From Actinomycetes bacterium (lineage in GTDB: Bacteria; Actinomycetota; Acidimicrobiia; Acidimicrobiales; CADCSY01): a stretch of 17,677 nucleotides of DNA. The stretch is taken from contig JAODBP010000047.1 of assembly GCA_025464025.1 (NCBI GenBank), positions 1-17,677 on the forward strand, in the 5' to 3' direction. This document shows, one piece after another, positions 1 to 7,503 of the stretch; the stretch's first letter is position 1; every line of letters begins with the position of its first letter. The notes under the pieces were generated by a model. The model ran no database searches, was not told the origin of the DNA, and worked only from the letters and a program-made list of their open reading frames with translations. The position numbers and the translations under genes were made by a program.

Positions 1-241
1 CGGTGACGTGGGCGGCGACCCCGAGCGCGCACGGGGAGCCTGCGGCGCGCACCGAGATCGCTTCGCGTGCGGCGCCCTTGGCGCGAGATCGAGCCTCCGG
101 CCGCCTGGCCCGGCCCCGCCCCGGGCGGCTGCCGCGCCGTCACGCGACGCGCTCGCTTCTTCGAGGGAACGCAGCCGCGCCGGGGCGGAACCAGGCCAGT
201 CGGCCTCCCGGCGCTGAACGACATTCCTTTCCCTGACGTCG
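1..241. other. Left edge, no supported gene
   Basis: This is very GC-rich sequence beyond the end of the - strand gene cluster. Short open frames exist on both strands, but none has a plausible ribosome binding site together with recognisable protein sequence. I see no tRNA-like fold or repeat array. A - strand reading of the first ~60 bases gives a mildly protein-like string that runs off the window edge, but it cannot be assigned. The stretch is most likely intergenic, possibly reaching the beginning of a further gene outside the window. Confidence 0.4.
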
Positions 242-269
242 CCCCGTCTTGCGCCTTCTTCAGACGGGG
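242..269 (-). terminator. Hairpin overlapping the last stop codon, candidate terminator
   Basis: Bases 242-249 (CCCCGTCT) and 262-269 (AGACGGGG) are a perfect 8-bp inverted repeat with a 12-nt loop. On the - strand the 5' arm overlaps the last codons and stop (260-262) of the epimerase-like gene, so the structure ends the cluster. No T-tract follows, so this would be a U-less hairpin terminator or simply an RNA-stabilising stem. The position after the last gene supports termination. Confidence 0.45.
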
Positions 270-1189
270 TTGACCGCGCTCCACCTCAGCGTCTGGGCGA
301 CGCCTTCGCCGAGGGTGGTCCAGGGCGACCAGCCGAGCTGGATCCGGGCCCGGCCCGGGTCGACGGCCTGGCGGTCGACGTCGCCGGGCCGGCGGTCGGC
401 CTTGACCGGCGTCGGTGCCGGCACCCCGGCGGCCTCGACGACGAGGGCCAGGACCTGGCGGATCGGCGTCTCGATGCCGCACCCCACGTTGACGAGGAGC
501 CCGCTGCCCCGGGTGGCAGCGCGGACCAGGGCGTCGACGGCGTCGTCGACGTAGACGAAGTCGCGGGTCTGGCTGCCGGCACCGTCGAGGTGCACCGGGA
601 GCCCGTGCAGCACGGCCTGGGCGAACGAGGCCACCACGCCGCTCCCGGGACGCTGGCGGGGGCCGTAGACCGAAGCCAGGGCCAGGGCGGTGAACTCGAT
701 GCCGTGGCGCTCGCGGTAGAGGCGCAGGTAGTCGAGCACGGCCTTCTTGGCCACGGCGTGGGCGGTGGTCGGCGCCAGCGGGTGCGACTCCCGCACCGGC
801 AGGGCCGCCGGGTCGGGTTCGCCGTAGATGCCGGCGCCGGCGGCGAAGACGACCTTGCCCGAACCCCCCAGGCGGGCGCCCTCGAGCACGTTCACCGCCC
901 CGACCACGTTGGCGAAGGCGTCCTCGGCCGGATCCTCGGGCGAGGTGGCGGCGAGGTGGAACACGACGTCGGGGTCGCGCCGGGCGATGAGGTCGACGAC
1001 CTCGATCGAGCGGACGTCGACCTGGTGGATCTTCAGCTCGACGCTGCGGTCGGCCCGGGCCTCGGCCAGGTTCACCAGCCGCCCGGTCGAGAGGTCGTCG
1101 ATCACGTCGACGGCGTGGCCCTCGGCCAGCAGCCGGTCGACCAGCGTCGACCCCAGGAACCCGGCGCCGCCGGTGACGAGCGCCCTCAA
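260..1189 (-). CDS. NAD-dependent epimerase/dehydratase-like protein with altered active site
   Basis: This is a 309-residue extended short-chain dehydrogenase/reductase of the GalE-like sugar-nucleotide group. It begins directly with the nucleotide-binding loop GGAGFLG (residues 7-13), has the acidic DDLSTG turn (31-36) and a HLAA segment near 78, and carries the family's usual YVDD motif in its C-terminal half. The active site is abnormal. Where relatives have Ser/Thr (SSxxVYG) it reads AAGAGIYG (116-123), and where they have YxxxK it has H144-AVA-K148 (His codon CAC at 758-760). The start is TTG at 1189, sharing TTGA with the upstream stop; it is chosen because the Rossmann motif follows at once and coupling is tight. 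It is the last gene of the cluster and presumably acted on a nucleotide sugar. Fold assignment is secure. Substrate and even catalytic activity are uncertain. Confidence 0.85.
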   Translation of the reverse strand: MRALVTGGAGFLGSTLVDRLLAEGHAVDVIDDLSTGRLVNLAEARADRSVELKIHQVDVRSIEVVDLIARRDPDVVFHLAATSPEDPAEDAFANVVGAVNVLEGARLGGSGKVVFAAGAGIYGEPDPAALPVRESHPLAPTTAHAVAKKAVLDYLRLYRERHGIEFTALALASVYGPRQRPGSGVVASFAQAVLHGLPVHLDGAGSQTRDFVYVDDAVDALVRAATRGSGLLVNVGCGIETPIRQVLALVVEAAGVPAPTPVKADRRPGDVDRQAVDPGRARIQLGWSPWTTLGEGVAQTLRWSAVNPV

Positions 1190-2205
1190 GGCTGCTCAGG
1201 GTCCGGGAGGCGCACGCCGGACAGCGTGGCCCCCGGCTCGGTGCGGGCGCAATCGCCCAGCACCGAGAGGTCGGTCACCACCGAGCCCGCCGACACGACG
1301 GCCCCGGCCCCGACGACCGACCGGCGCACCACGGCGCCGGCCTCCACGACCACGCCGGACAGCAGCACGGCATCGGTGACCACGGCGCCGGCGGCCACCC
1401 GGCAGCCGTCCCCCAGCACCGACCGGGCCACCTCGGCGCCGTCGTCGACGGTCGCGTCGCCCACGAGGAGCACGTCCCCCCCGGGACCGCCCGGCCGCAC
1501 CCCGGTGAGGAGGTCGAGCGAGGCCTGGAGCAGCCGCTCCGGCGTGCCGACGTCGAGCCAGTAGCCCGGGTCGGCCACGGCGAACAGGCGCCCGTCGGCC
1601 ACCATGGCCGGGAAGGTCTCCCGCTCGATGTTGACCTTCCGGCCGCCGGGGATCCGGTCGAGCACGGAGGGCTCGAGCACGTAGTAGCCGGCGTTGATGA
1701 GGTCGGTCGGCGCCTCGTCCCGGGGCGGCTTCTCCACGAAGGCGATGACCCGACCGTCGGGCTCGGTGGGCACCACGCCGAACTGCGACGGGTCCTCGAC
1801 CTGGGTGAGGGCGATCGTGCCCTCGGCACCGGCGGCCTCGTGGAAGGCCACCAGGGCCGACACGTCGAGGTCGGTGAGCACGTCGCCGTTCACGACGAGG
1901 AACCGCTCGTCGATCCCCGCCTCGCGGGCGGCGAAGGCGATGGCGCCGGCCGTGTCGAGGGGCTCGGGCTCGACGACGTAGACCAGGCGCACGCCGGCGC
2001 AGGTGGCGTCGGGGTAGGCCTCGAGGAAGGCGTCGGGCTTGTAGCCGAGGGAGAGCACGACCTCGTCGACGCCGTGGTGGCGCAGGTGGGCCAGCACGTC
2101 CTCGATCATGGGCCGCCCGGCGACGGGCAGCATCTGCTTCGGCGACGTCAGCGTCAGCGGCCGCAGGCGGGTTCCGAACCCACCCACGAGCACGACGGCT
2201 CTCAC
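1186..2205 (-). CDS. Sugar-1-phosphate nucleotidyltransferase with left-handed beta-helix tail
   Basis: This 339-residue cytoplasmic enzyme would couple NTP to a sugar 1-phosphate. The N-terminal nucleotidyltransferase domain has the signature GGFGTRLRPLT (8-18), the K-Q-M-L-P motif (23-27), NGD (106-108, metal and nucleotide site), FVEKP (156-160) and NAGYYVL (171-177). The C-terminal part, about 245-330, is a run of V/A-x-G hexapeptide-like turns typical of a left-handed beta-helix. The pattern fits mannose-1-phosphate guanylyltransferase-like (ManB/GMPP-type) enzymes at least as well as RmlA-like ones, so the nucleotide (GTP or dTTP) is not settled. The GTG start at 2205 lies where the family's first strand begins and overlaps the stop of the upstream membrane-protein gene by 4 nt (GTGA). 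The stop likewise overlaps the downstream epimerase start. The frame stays open much further upstream, but that part has no family resemblance and overlaps the neighbouring gene. Confidence 0.88.
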   Translation of the reverse strand: MRAVVLVGGFGTRLRPLTLTSPKQMLPVAGRPMIEDVLAHLRHHGVDEVVLSLGYKPDAFLEAYPDATCAGVRLVYVVEPEPLDTAGAIAFAAREAGIDERFLVVNGDVLTDLDVSALVAFHEAAGAEGTIALTQVEDPSQFGVVPTEPDGRVIAFVEKPPRDEAPTDLINAGYYVLEPSVLDRIPGGRKVNIERETFPAMVADGRLFAVADPGYWLDVGTPERLLQASLDLLTGVRPGGPGGDVLLVGDATVDDGAEVARSVLGDGCRVAAGAVVTDAVLLSGVVVEAGAVVRRSVVGAGAVVSAGSVVTDLSVLGDCARTEPGATLSGVRLPDPEQP

Positions 2206-2978
2206 GGAGCGGCGGTGGTGGTGGGTGCCGGCTGCGTGGTGGACGAGTCCGACGGCGGGATCGTGGTCGATCCGCCGGTGATCGGGACCGTGGTGCTGCT
2301 CTCGCCCGTCGGGACCGAGGTGGTCGAGCCACCGACGGACGGCGTGCGGCCCTCCTCGGCGGCGAGCGGGTCCTGGAGGTTGAGGGCCGACTGCGGCAGC
2401 TTGGGCTTGGTGCCGTCCGGCACGAAGGCCAACACCCAGATGCTCTGGTTCTGGGGGTTGTACTTCGTGATGTCCTTGGTGACGACCTTGGGCTTCTCGT
2501 CGGTGGCCGACGTCCACTCCCACAGCTCGACGTGACCCGCCTTGCCCCCGCACTTGTCGCCGTTCTTCACGTCGAGGGAGAGCGACTCGGACTTGATCGA
2601 GGTGTCGGTCACCTTGGCCCCGACGTCCTTGAAGAAGGCGTCGAGGTTGGCGCGCGTGCCCGTCACCCGGGAGGTGAAGGGGTGGATGTGCATCAGGCCT
2701 TCGCCGTGGGTGTGGATGCCGTACTGGTCCTGGGCCTCCTGCGGGAACGGGGTCAGGAACGCATCGCACTTGTAGACGCCGTAGGCGGCGTGCCAGTGGT
2801 CACCGACCCGGGGCGCGACGGCATCGCTCGTCCCGCCGAAGCTGAGGATCACGAGCAGGACGCCGAGGATGACCACGCCGCCGATGGCCGCCGGCCAGGC
2901 GTAGCTCTTCTTGGCTCCCGGGCGGCCGGCCGCCTTCGCGGCTCGGGCGACCTTCTTGCTGGACGACGCTTTCCCCAT
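2202..2978 (-). CDS. Membrane-anchored His-rich protein with Ser/Thr/Pro tail, function unknown
   Basis: This 258-residue protein belongs to no family I can name. It has a Lys/Arg-rich cytoplasmic N-terminus (residues 1-25) and one hydrophobic segment (about 27-48, AAIGGVVILGVLLVILSF), predicting N-in/C-out topology. The extracytoplasmic domain (about 55-190) contains three His-x-His pairs, H61-W-H63, H89-T-H91 and H97-I-H99, plus two cysteines (C71, C143) that could form a disulfide. The tail (about 212-258) is almost entirely Gly/Ser/Thr/Pro with repeated STT-x-P units, like wall-spanning or O-glycosylated linkers. The ATG at 2978 has no Shine-Dalgarno sequence; a TAGGGT box lies 11 nt before it. 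It is translationally coupled to the nucleotidyltransferase (GTGA overlap). Placement suggests a role at the cell surface with the polymer made here, but that is inference. Confidence 0.82.
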   Translation of the reverse strand: MGKASSSKKVARAAKAAGRPGAKKSYAWPAAIGGVVILGVLLVILSFGGTSDAVAPRVGDHWHAAYGVYKCDAFLTPFPQEAQDQYGIHTHGEGLMHIHPFTSRVTGTRANLDAFFKDVGAKVTDTSIKSESLSLDVKNGDKCGGKAGHVELWEWTSATDEKPKVVTKDITKYNPQNQSIWVLAFVPDGTKPKLPQSALNLQDPLAAEEGRTPSVGGSTTSVPTGESSTTVPITGGSTTIPPSDSSTTQPAPTTTAAP

Positions 2979-2989
2979 GGCGGGGGGTG

Positions 2990-2995
2990 ACCCTA
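2990..2995 (-). promoter_or_regulatory. TAGGGT -10-like box before the His-rich membrane protein
   Basis: On the - strand, CCACTAGGGT contains a TANNNT -10-like hexamer ending 11 nt before the ATG at 2978. The intervening bases are C-rich and contain no Shine-Dalgarno sequence. The same CCACTANNNT string precedes rmlB and the LCP gene. No convincing -35 element is visible. It would give a very short leader or leaderless message for the last three genes. Confidence 0.35.
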
Positions 2996-3012
2996 GTGGA
3001 TGGCCCGAGGGG

Positions 3013-3894
3013 TCAGTGCGCGGCGTGGGGCTTGCCCCGCCAGGCTCGCTGCACCCAGGCCAGCACCGTGCGCACGGCCAGGGCGGCGGCGATCACGGGC
3101 AGCAGGAGCCGGCGGGGACCGGTGGTGGTCTTGCCGGCGTAGCGCAGGAGCGAGCGGTGGTGCTCGGCGATCATGCGGTACGGCGTCTGGTCGGTGGACC
3201 GGCCGATGGCGTGGACCACCCGGGCGGCGGGCTCGTAGCGCGTGCGCCACCCCGCCCGGGCGAGCCGCCAGCACAGGTCGACGTCCTCAAGGTACATGAA
3301 GAAGGCCTCGTCGAAGCCGCCCACCGCGTCCCACGCCGTGCGCCGCACGACGAAGTGGGTGCCCGCGACCCAGTCGACGTCGGTGGCGGCGTCGTGGTCC
3401 CAGTCGAGCATCTTGTAGCGCCGGCTGAAGGGGTTGTCGCGCCACACGAAGTGGAGGAACGCGTGCCCGGCGGCATCGACCATGTCGGGGAACGTGCGGG
3501 CCGACGGGTACAGCCGGCCGTCGGGCGTCTCGATGCGAGGGGCGACGATGCCGACGTCGGGCAGCCGTTCGAGCACGTCGACCAGCGCCTTGGTGGCGCC
3601 CGGCTCGACCTCGAGGTCGGGGTTCAGGATGACGACGTAGGGCGACGCCGTGCGGGCCACGCCGCGGTTGGCACCCGAGCCGAAGCCGAGGTTCTCGTCG
3701 AGGGCCACCACGTCGACCCCGGGATCGGCGCGGCGGGCGGCCTCGGCCGAGCCGTCCTTCGAGGCGTTGTCGACGACGACGATGTGCTCGATGCCGTCGG
3801 CCCGCAGGCTCGCGATGCACTTGAGCAGCAGGTCACGGACGTTGTAGCTGACGATGACCGCGCTGACGGAGGGAGTGGGCTGGGACTCGGTCAC
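3013..3894 (-). CDS. Family 2 glycosyltransferase, rhamnosyltransferase-like
   Basis: This 293-residue protein is a GT-A fold glycosyltransferase that would add a sugar from a nucleotide donor to a lipid-linked glycan at the inner membrane face. Visible motifs are VSAVIVSYN at the N-terminus (10-18), [10 protein letters not shown] (40-49), the NPD form of the metal-binding site in [11 protein letters not shown] (89-99), and [19 protein letters not shown] (192-210) with the acidic E203-D-V-D206 cluster, which is typical of WbbL/RfbF-like enzymes. A hydrophobic, basic C-terminal stretch (about 262-286) may be a membrane anchor. The GTG start at 3894 overlaps the UXS-like stop by 4 nt (GTGA). 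An upstream ATG in the same frame would run into that gene and is rejected. Rhamnose donor use is inferred from the rml genes in the same cluster. Confidence 0.88.
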   Translation of the reverse strand: MTESQPTPSVSAVIVSYNVRDLLLKCIASLRADGIEHIVVVDNASKDGSAEAARRADPGVDVVALDENLGFGSGANRGVARTASPYVVILNPDLEVEPGATKALVDVLERLPDVGIVAPRIETPDGRLYPSARTFPDMVDAAGHAFLHFVWRDNPFSRRYKMLDWDHDAATDVDWVAGTHFVVRRTAWDAVGGFDEAFFMYLEDVDLCWRLARAGWRTRYEPAARVVHAIGRSTDQTPYRMIAEHHRSLLRYAGKTTTGPRRLLLPVIAAALAVRTVLAWVQRAWRGKPHAAH

Positions 3895-4826
3895 GATCCA
3901 CCGATGGTACGGAGCCAATCGGCCGTGCGGGACAGCCCCTCCCGCAGCTGCACCTGGGGCTCCCACCCGAGGGCGGCGCGGGCGAAGGAGATGTCGGGCC
4001 GGCGCTGGGTCGGGTCGTCGACCGGGAGCGGCTCGTGGACGACCTCCGACGACGAGCCGGTGACCTCGAGGACCAGGTCGGCCAGCTCGCGGACGGTGAA
4101 CTCGTTCGGGTTCCCGATGTTCATCGGACCGACCTCGTCGCCGTCCAGCAGGGCGAGGATGCCGCGCACCTCGTCGTCGACGTAGCAGAAGCTCCGCGTC
4201 TGCCTGCCCTCGCCGTAGATCGTGATCGGCTTCCCCTCGAGCGCCTGGCTCAGGAAGTTCGACACGACCCGCCCGTCGTTCGGCCGCATCCGGGGGCCAT
4301 AGGTGTTGAAGATGCGCACGATGCGGACGTCGAGGCCGTGGAAGCGGTGGTACGCCATGGTGAGCGCCTCGGCGAAGCGCTTGGCCTCGTCGTACACCCC
4401 GCGGGGCCCGACCGGGTTCACGTGGCCCCAGTACGACTCGACCTGGGGGTGGACCTGGGGGTCGCCATAGACCTCGCTCGTGGAGGCGAGCAGGAAGCGG
4501 GCGCCCTTCTCCTTGGCCATGCCGACGCAGTTGTGGGTGCCGAGGCTGCCGACCTTCAAGGTCTGGATGGGGAGCTCGAGGTAGTCCTTGGGCGAGGCCG
4601 GGCTGGCGAAGTGGAGCACGGCGTCGACCGGGCCGGGCACGTGGACGTGGTTCGAGACGTCCTGGCGCTGGAACACGAAACCGGCGTTGCCGTAGATGCC
4701 CTCGAGGTTCGAGAGCGAGCCGGTGACCAGGTTGTCGAGGGCGACGACCTGGTCGCCCCGGGCCAGCAGCGCCTCGCAGAGGTGGGATCCGAGGAAGCCG
4801 GCTCCCCCGGTCACGACGACTCGCAC
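3891..4826 (-). CDS. UDP-glucuronate decarboxylase (UDP-xylose synthase)-like
   Basis: This 311-residue extended SDR most likely converts UDP-glucuronate to UDP-xylose with a bound NAD. It has GGAGFLG (7-13), [11 protein letters not shown] (72-82), STSEVYGDP (115-123; Thr116 and Glu118 are the catalytic pair of this subfamily), YDEAK (Y145, K149) and [21 protein letters not shown] (171-191), a string diagnostic of the UXS subgroup. The late R-R-P-D motif (275-278) also fits. It lies just downstream of ugd, whose product is its substrate, with a 10-nt gap. The GTG start at 4826 is at the usual first strand; the frame continues upstream only as unrelated sequence within ugd. A TAGGGT box ending 8 nt before the GTG overlaps the ugd TAG stop. 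The main alternative is another UDP-sugar dehydratase of the same subgroup. Confidence 0.88.
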   Translation of the reverse strand: MRVVVTGGAGFLGSHLCEALLARGDQVVALDNLVTGSLSNLEGIYGNAGFVFQRQDVSNHVHVPGPVDAVLHFASPASPKDYLELPIQTLKVGSLGTHNCVGMAKEKGARFLLASTSEVYGDPQVHPQVESYWGHVNPVGPRGVYDEAKRFAEALTMAYHRFHGLDVRIVRIFNTYGPRMRPNDGRVVSNFLSQALEGKPITIYGEGRQTRSFCYVDDEVRGILALLDGDEVGPMNIGNPNEFTVRELADLVLEVTGSSSEVVHEPLPVDDPTQRRPDISFARAALGWEPQVQLREGLSRTADWLRTIGGS

Positions 4827-4833
4827 GAACGGG

Positions 4834-4839
4834 ACCCTA
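4834..4839 (-). promoter_or_regulatory. TAGGGT box 7 nt before the UXS-like GTG
   Basis: TAGGGT on the - strand is followed by 7 bases (CCCGTTC) and then the GTG at 4826, the geometry expected for a leaderless actinobacterial promoter. Its TAG is also the stop codon of ugd, so the match may be accidental. No Shine-Dalgarno sequence is seen before this gene. Confidence 0.25.
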
Positions 4840-7503
4840 CGCCCGTCCCAGGCCGTCGTAGGCGAAGCCCCGACGGCGGACGGCGGCCGGCTCCAGCAGG
4901 TTGCGGGTGTCGACGATCCGGGGCGTCGGCATGACGCCGGCCACCTTGGCGAAGTCGAGCCACCGGAACTCGTCCCACTCCGTGAGCACGACGAGCACGT
5001 CGGCGCCCTCACAGGCGGCGTACGGATCGGCCTCGACCGTGATGCCCTCGAGCAGCGGCGAGCTGCCATCGCGCACCCCGGGGTCGTAGGCCCGGATCTC
5101 GGCTGCACCGCGGTTGCGGAGCCGGCGCAGGACCTCGATGGCCGGCGAGTCGCGCAGGTCGTCGGTGCGGGCCTTGAAGGTGAGGCCCCAGGCCGCGACC
5201 GTGCAGCCCGACACCGAGCCCCCGACCATGCGCTCGACCTTGTCGGCCATGCGCTCGTACTGCTCCTCGTTGACCGAGATCACGCCCCGCAGCAGGTTGA
5301 AGTCGTAGCCGTGGTCCTCGGCGATGTGCACCATCGCCTTCGTGTCCTTCGGGAAGCATTGATGAGCGACGAGCCCACCGGTGGTCACGACGGTCTCTGC
5401 GTCCGGCACGTGCAGGGACACCACCGGACCCTCGTAGTGCCGACGACCCACCTCTGTCACCCTGACCCATGCCGCGTTCTTGTCGAGCCGGCGGTAGCCG
5501 GTTGGCGCGATCCGCTTGGCCTGACCGCTCATCGGCCCGAGGATCTGGCGCTGCTCGCTCGGAGGAAGCAGCCAGCGAGCCTCCTCGATCTGGTCCGCGC
5601 CCGACACGCACAGCCAGTGCGTGTCGACCGTGGACTTGGGGGTGCGCCCGACCTTCTGACGGGCGACGACGCCGAGGTCGCCCAGCAACCGGAGCATCCC
5701 GTCCGCGAGTCGGGGCGACGCGGTGCCGTACTCGAGCACGACGGACGGCCCACCCTGGACGTAGGACCAGGAGCCGTCACCGTCCCACAGGCCTCGGAGC
5801 AGCTGCCACCGAGCCCAGGAGCCGGCGTCCCAGATGAGGTCGGGGACCTGCTTGACGTAGCAGTTCCGGCCCAGGCCGAGACGATCCAAGGCGGCAGCCA
5901 GGATCCGCGACGAGATCGAGACCTGGCACGTCGTCGCGAGCTTCCGCACCGTGGCCCGGACGCCCTGCGAGGCCCAGAAGCCGGCAACGCCGTCTACGAG
6001 GTCCTGCTCGTCGTCTCGGTGGAACGACCAGCAGACACGCGATCGACGGCCGTCGACGGAGACGTTCCCCTGGGCGAGGTAGAGCCCCACGACCCACCAG
6101 AAGGTCGGGTCGACGTCGAGGTGCGACGGCACGAAGGTCCCGTTGTTGACGGTGCCGTAGGCGCCACCCTCGACCGGGATCCCGAGCGCACGCAGCTCGG
6201 GGAGACGGAGGACCTTCCCCCGGAGCACATCTCGGCGACGCGCCACCGGCAACTGGTCGACGCGCGCTTCGAGGAGGGCGAACTGCTCGTCGCTCAGGTG
6301 CACGAGGACGTCGGCCTCGGGAACGCCATGCGCCTCGAGGTCATCGAGGAGGTCGAGGCGCCGGAGCGGATCGTCCAGCACCAAGGGGAAGTCCTGGGCG
6401 ACCGGCAACCAGTCCCCGGTTGTCAACATGTCGGCCCGTGCCACCCAGCGAGACCCGTCGGCCTGGCCGTCGCCCACGACCATCGGATGGTCGTCCGTGA
6501 CGGTGAGGCGGCGGCCCATCTTCGTCCGGATGTCGACGACGTCGCCTGACCACGGGCGTGAGGAGAACGTGGCGACCGGGAGGAACTCAGGTGACGGCTC
6601 ACCGGAGCGCCATGACAGCACGGACCATCCGTCGGGGCCGACGGCCTCGACCTCGCGGAGCACCTCGCCCAGGGTGAGCAACCGGGTGGCACCGTCCCGC
6701 TGCACGAGGACTGTCTCGTCGGGGTGGAAGCAACTTCCGCCCCACCCTGGGCCGGGCTTGAGGAACTCGAAGCCGATGCGCTTGTCGTAGCCCATGCCGA
6801 GGACGACCTCGCGCACGTCGGCGCCGACGGCCTCGCACACGTTGGCCAGGGCGTTCACGAAGCTGACCTTGGTGGCCAGGAAGGCGTTCGACGCGTACTT
6901 GATCGTCTCGGCCGACGCCGGGTCGGTGACCACCAGCGGGGCCTTCAGGCTCTCGAACAGGGCCGCCACCCGCATGGCGGCCGCCTGGTCGTCGGCACCG
7001 ATCACGATGCGGTCGGGGTTGAGGCAGTCGTGCACGGCCGAGCCCTCGCGGAGGAACTCGGGGTTCGACACCACGAAGATGTCGTCGCGGCCGAGGGCCT
7101 CCTCGACCACGCGGGTGGAGCCCACCGGCACGGTCGACTTGTTGATGACGATCGTCTCGGTGCCGAGGACGGGACCGATCTGGCGGGCGGCGTCGCGGAT
7201 GTAGGTCAGGTCGGCCGACCCGTCCTCCCCCTGGGGCGTCTGCACGCACAGGAACACGAACTCGGCATCGGTGGCCGCCTCGGCCGCACCGACCACGAAC
7301 GTGAGGCGCTCGGCGTCGAGGCCCTCGCGGACCAGCTCGTCGAGCCCGGCCTCCAGGATCGGCACGTCACCGCGGTTCAGGCGGTCGACCTTCTCGGCCA
7401 GCACGTCGGCGCACACCACGGTGTGGCCGAGGTGGGCCAGGTACGCCCCGGTCGTGAGCCCCACGTAGCCGGTCCCCACGACGGCGATGCGATGTGCAGT
7501 CAT
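4837..7503 (-). CDS. ugd: UDP-glucose 6-dehydrogenase precursor with in-frame intein
   Basis: This 888-residue precursor gives a 430-residue mature enzyme after removal of a 458-residue intein. UGD oxidises UDP-glucose twice with NAD+ to give UDP-glucuronate. N-extein motifs are VVGTGYVGL (8-16), NKSTVPVGS (121-129), [13 protein letters not shown] (147-159), IKYASN (201-206) and GPGWGGS (251-257). The C-extein restarts at the catalytic Cys716 in CFPKDTKAM and continues through [19 protein letters not shown] and the C-terminal UDP-binding domain ending near residue 888. The intein separates GGS from CFPKD, so the unspliced precursor cannot be active. The ATG at 7503 overlaps the rmlD stop (ATGA). 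The protein feeds the UXS-like gene downstream. Assignment of the enzyme is secure. Confidence 0.95.
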   Translation of the reverse strand: MTAHRIAVVGTGYVGLTTGAYLAHLGHTVVCADVLAEKVDRLNRGDVPILEAGLDELVREGLDAERLTFVVGAAEAATDAEFVFLCVQTPQGEDGSADLTYIRDAARQIGPVLGTETIVINKSTVPVGSTRVVEEALGRDDIFVVSNPEFLREGSAVHDCLNPDRIVIGADDQAAAMRVAALFESLKAPLVVTDPASAETIKYASNAFLATKVSFVNALANVCEAVGADVREVVLGMGYDKRIGFEFLKPGPGWGGSCFHPDETVLVQRDGATRLLTLGEVLREVEAVGPDGWSVLSWRSGEPSPEFLPVATFSSRPWSGDVVDIRTKMGRRLTVTDDHPMVVGDGQADGSRWVARADMLTTGDWLPVAQDFPLVLDDPLRRLDLLDDLEAHGVPEADVLVHLSDEQFALLEARVDQLPVARRRDVLRGKVLRLPELRALGIPVEGGAYGTVNNGTFVPSHLDVDPTFWWVVGLYLAQGNVSVDGRRSRVCWSFHRDDEQDLVDGVAGFWASQGVRATVRKLATTCQVSISSRILAAALDRLGLGRNCYVKQVPDLIWDAGSWARWQLLRGLWDGDGSWSYVQGGPSVVLEYGTASPRLADGMLRLLGDLGVVARQKVGRTPKSTVDTHWLCVSGADQIEEARWLLPPSEQRQILGPMSGQAKRIAPTGYRRLDKNAAWVRVTEVGRRHYEGPVVSLHVPDAETVVTTGGLVAHQCFPKDTKAMVHIAEDHGYDFNLLRGVISVNEEQYERMADKVERMVGGSVSGCTVAAWGLTFKARTDDLRDSPAIEVLRRLRNRGAAEIRAYDPGVRDGSSPLLEGITVEADPYAACEGADVLVVLTEWDEFRWLDFAKVAGVMPTPRIVDTRNLLEPAAVRRRGFAYDGLGRA
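5359..6732 (-). other. Intein with LAGLIDADG homing endonuclease inside ugd
   Basis: The intein runs from Cys258 (TGC at 6730-6732) to Gln715 (CAA at 5359-5361) of the precursor, 458 residues. Block A is [10 protein letters not shown] (258-267). Block B has T336-D-D-H339 in [11 protein letters not shown]. The C-terminal splicing block spans about 690-715, with [15 protein letters not shown] and then LVAHQ. The penultimate His714 is present, but the last residue is Gln instead of Asn, followed by Cys716 as the +1 nucleophile. The central part is a two-motif LAGLIDADG endonuclease: VGLYLAQGN (472-480) and RGLWDGDGS (570-578). The first motif has Gln478 where an Asp/Glu is expected. The reading frame is intact throughout, and base composition is not obviously different by eye. 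Residues about 370-465 precede the endonuclease and have no assigned role. Confidence 0.93.

Noticed and set aside
1..60. Protein-like - strand reading at the left edge, possible start of another gene
   Set aside because: No ribosome binding site, rare codons just upstream, and too few residues before the window ends to recognise a family.
1186..2769. Much longer open frame (527 codons) for the nucleotidyltransferase
   Set aside because: The extra N-terminal part is antisense-free but overlaps the His-rich membrane gene in another frame and has no family resemblance; the GTG at 2205 matches the family start.
3022..3041. Hairpin GGC-GGGGCAAGCCCC-GCC near the end of the glycosyltransferase gene, possible terminator
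   Set aside because: It lies wholly inside coding sequence before the stop at 3013, has a bulge and no T-tract, and the codons explain it.
590..6549. Long + strand open frames across the - strand genes, up to ~600 codons
   Set aside because: They are typical high-GC antisense frames, with Arg/Gly/His/Val-rich translations lacking motifs, opposite genes with clear family signatures.
5359..6732. Treating the middle of ugd as a separate gene or an insertion that breaks it
   Set aside because: The frame is continuous, the junctions are exact, and blocks A, B, endonuclease and C-terminal His are in intein order.
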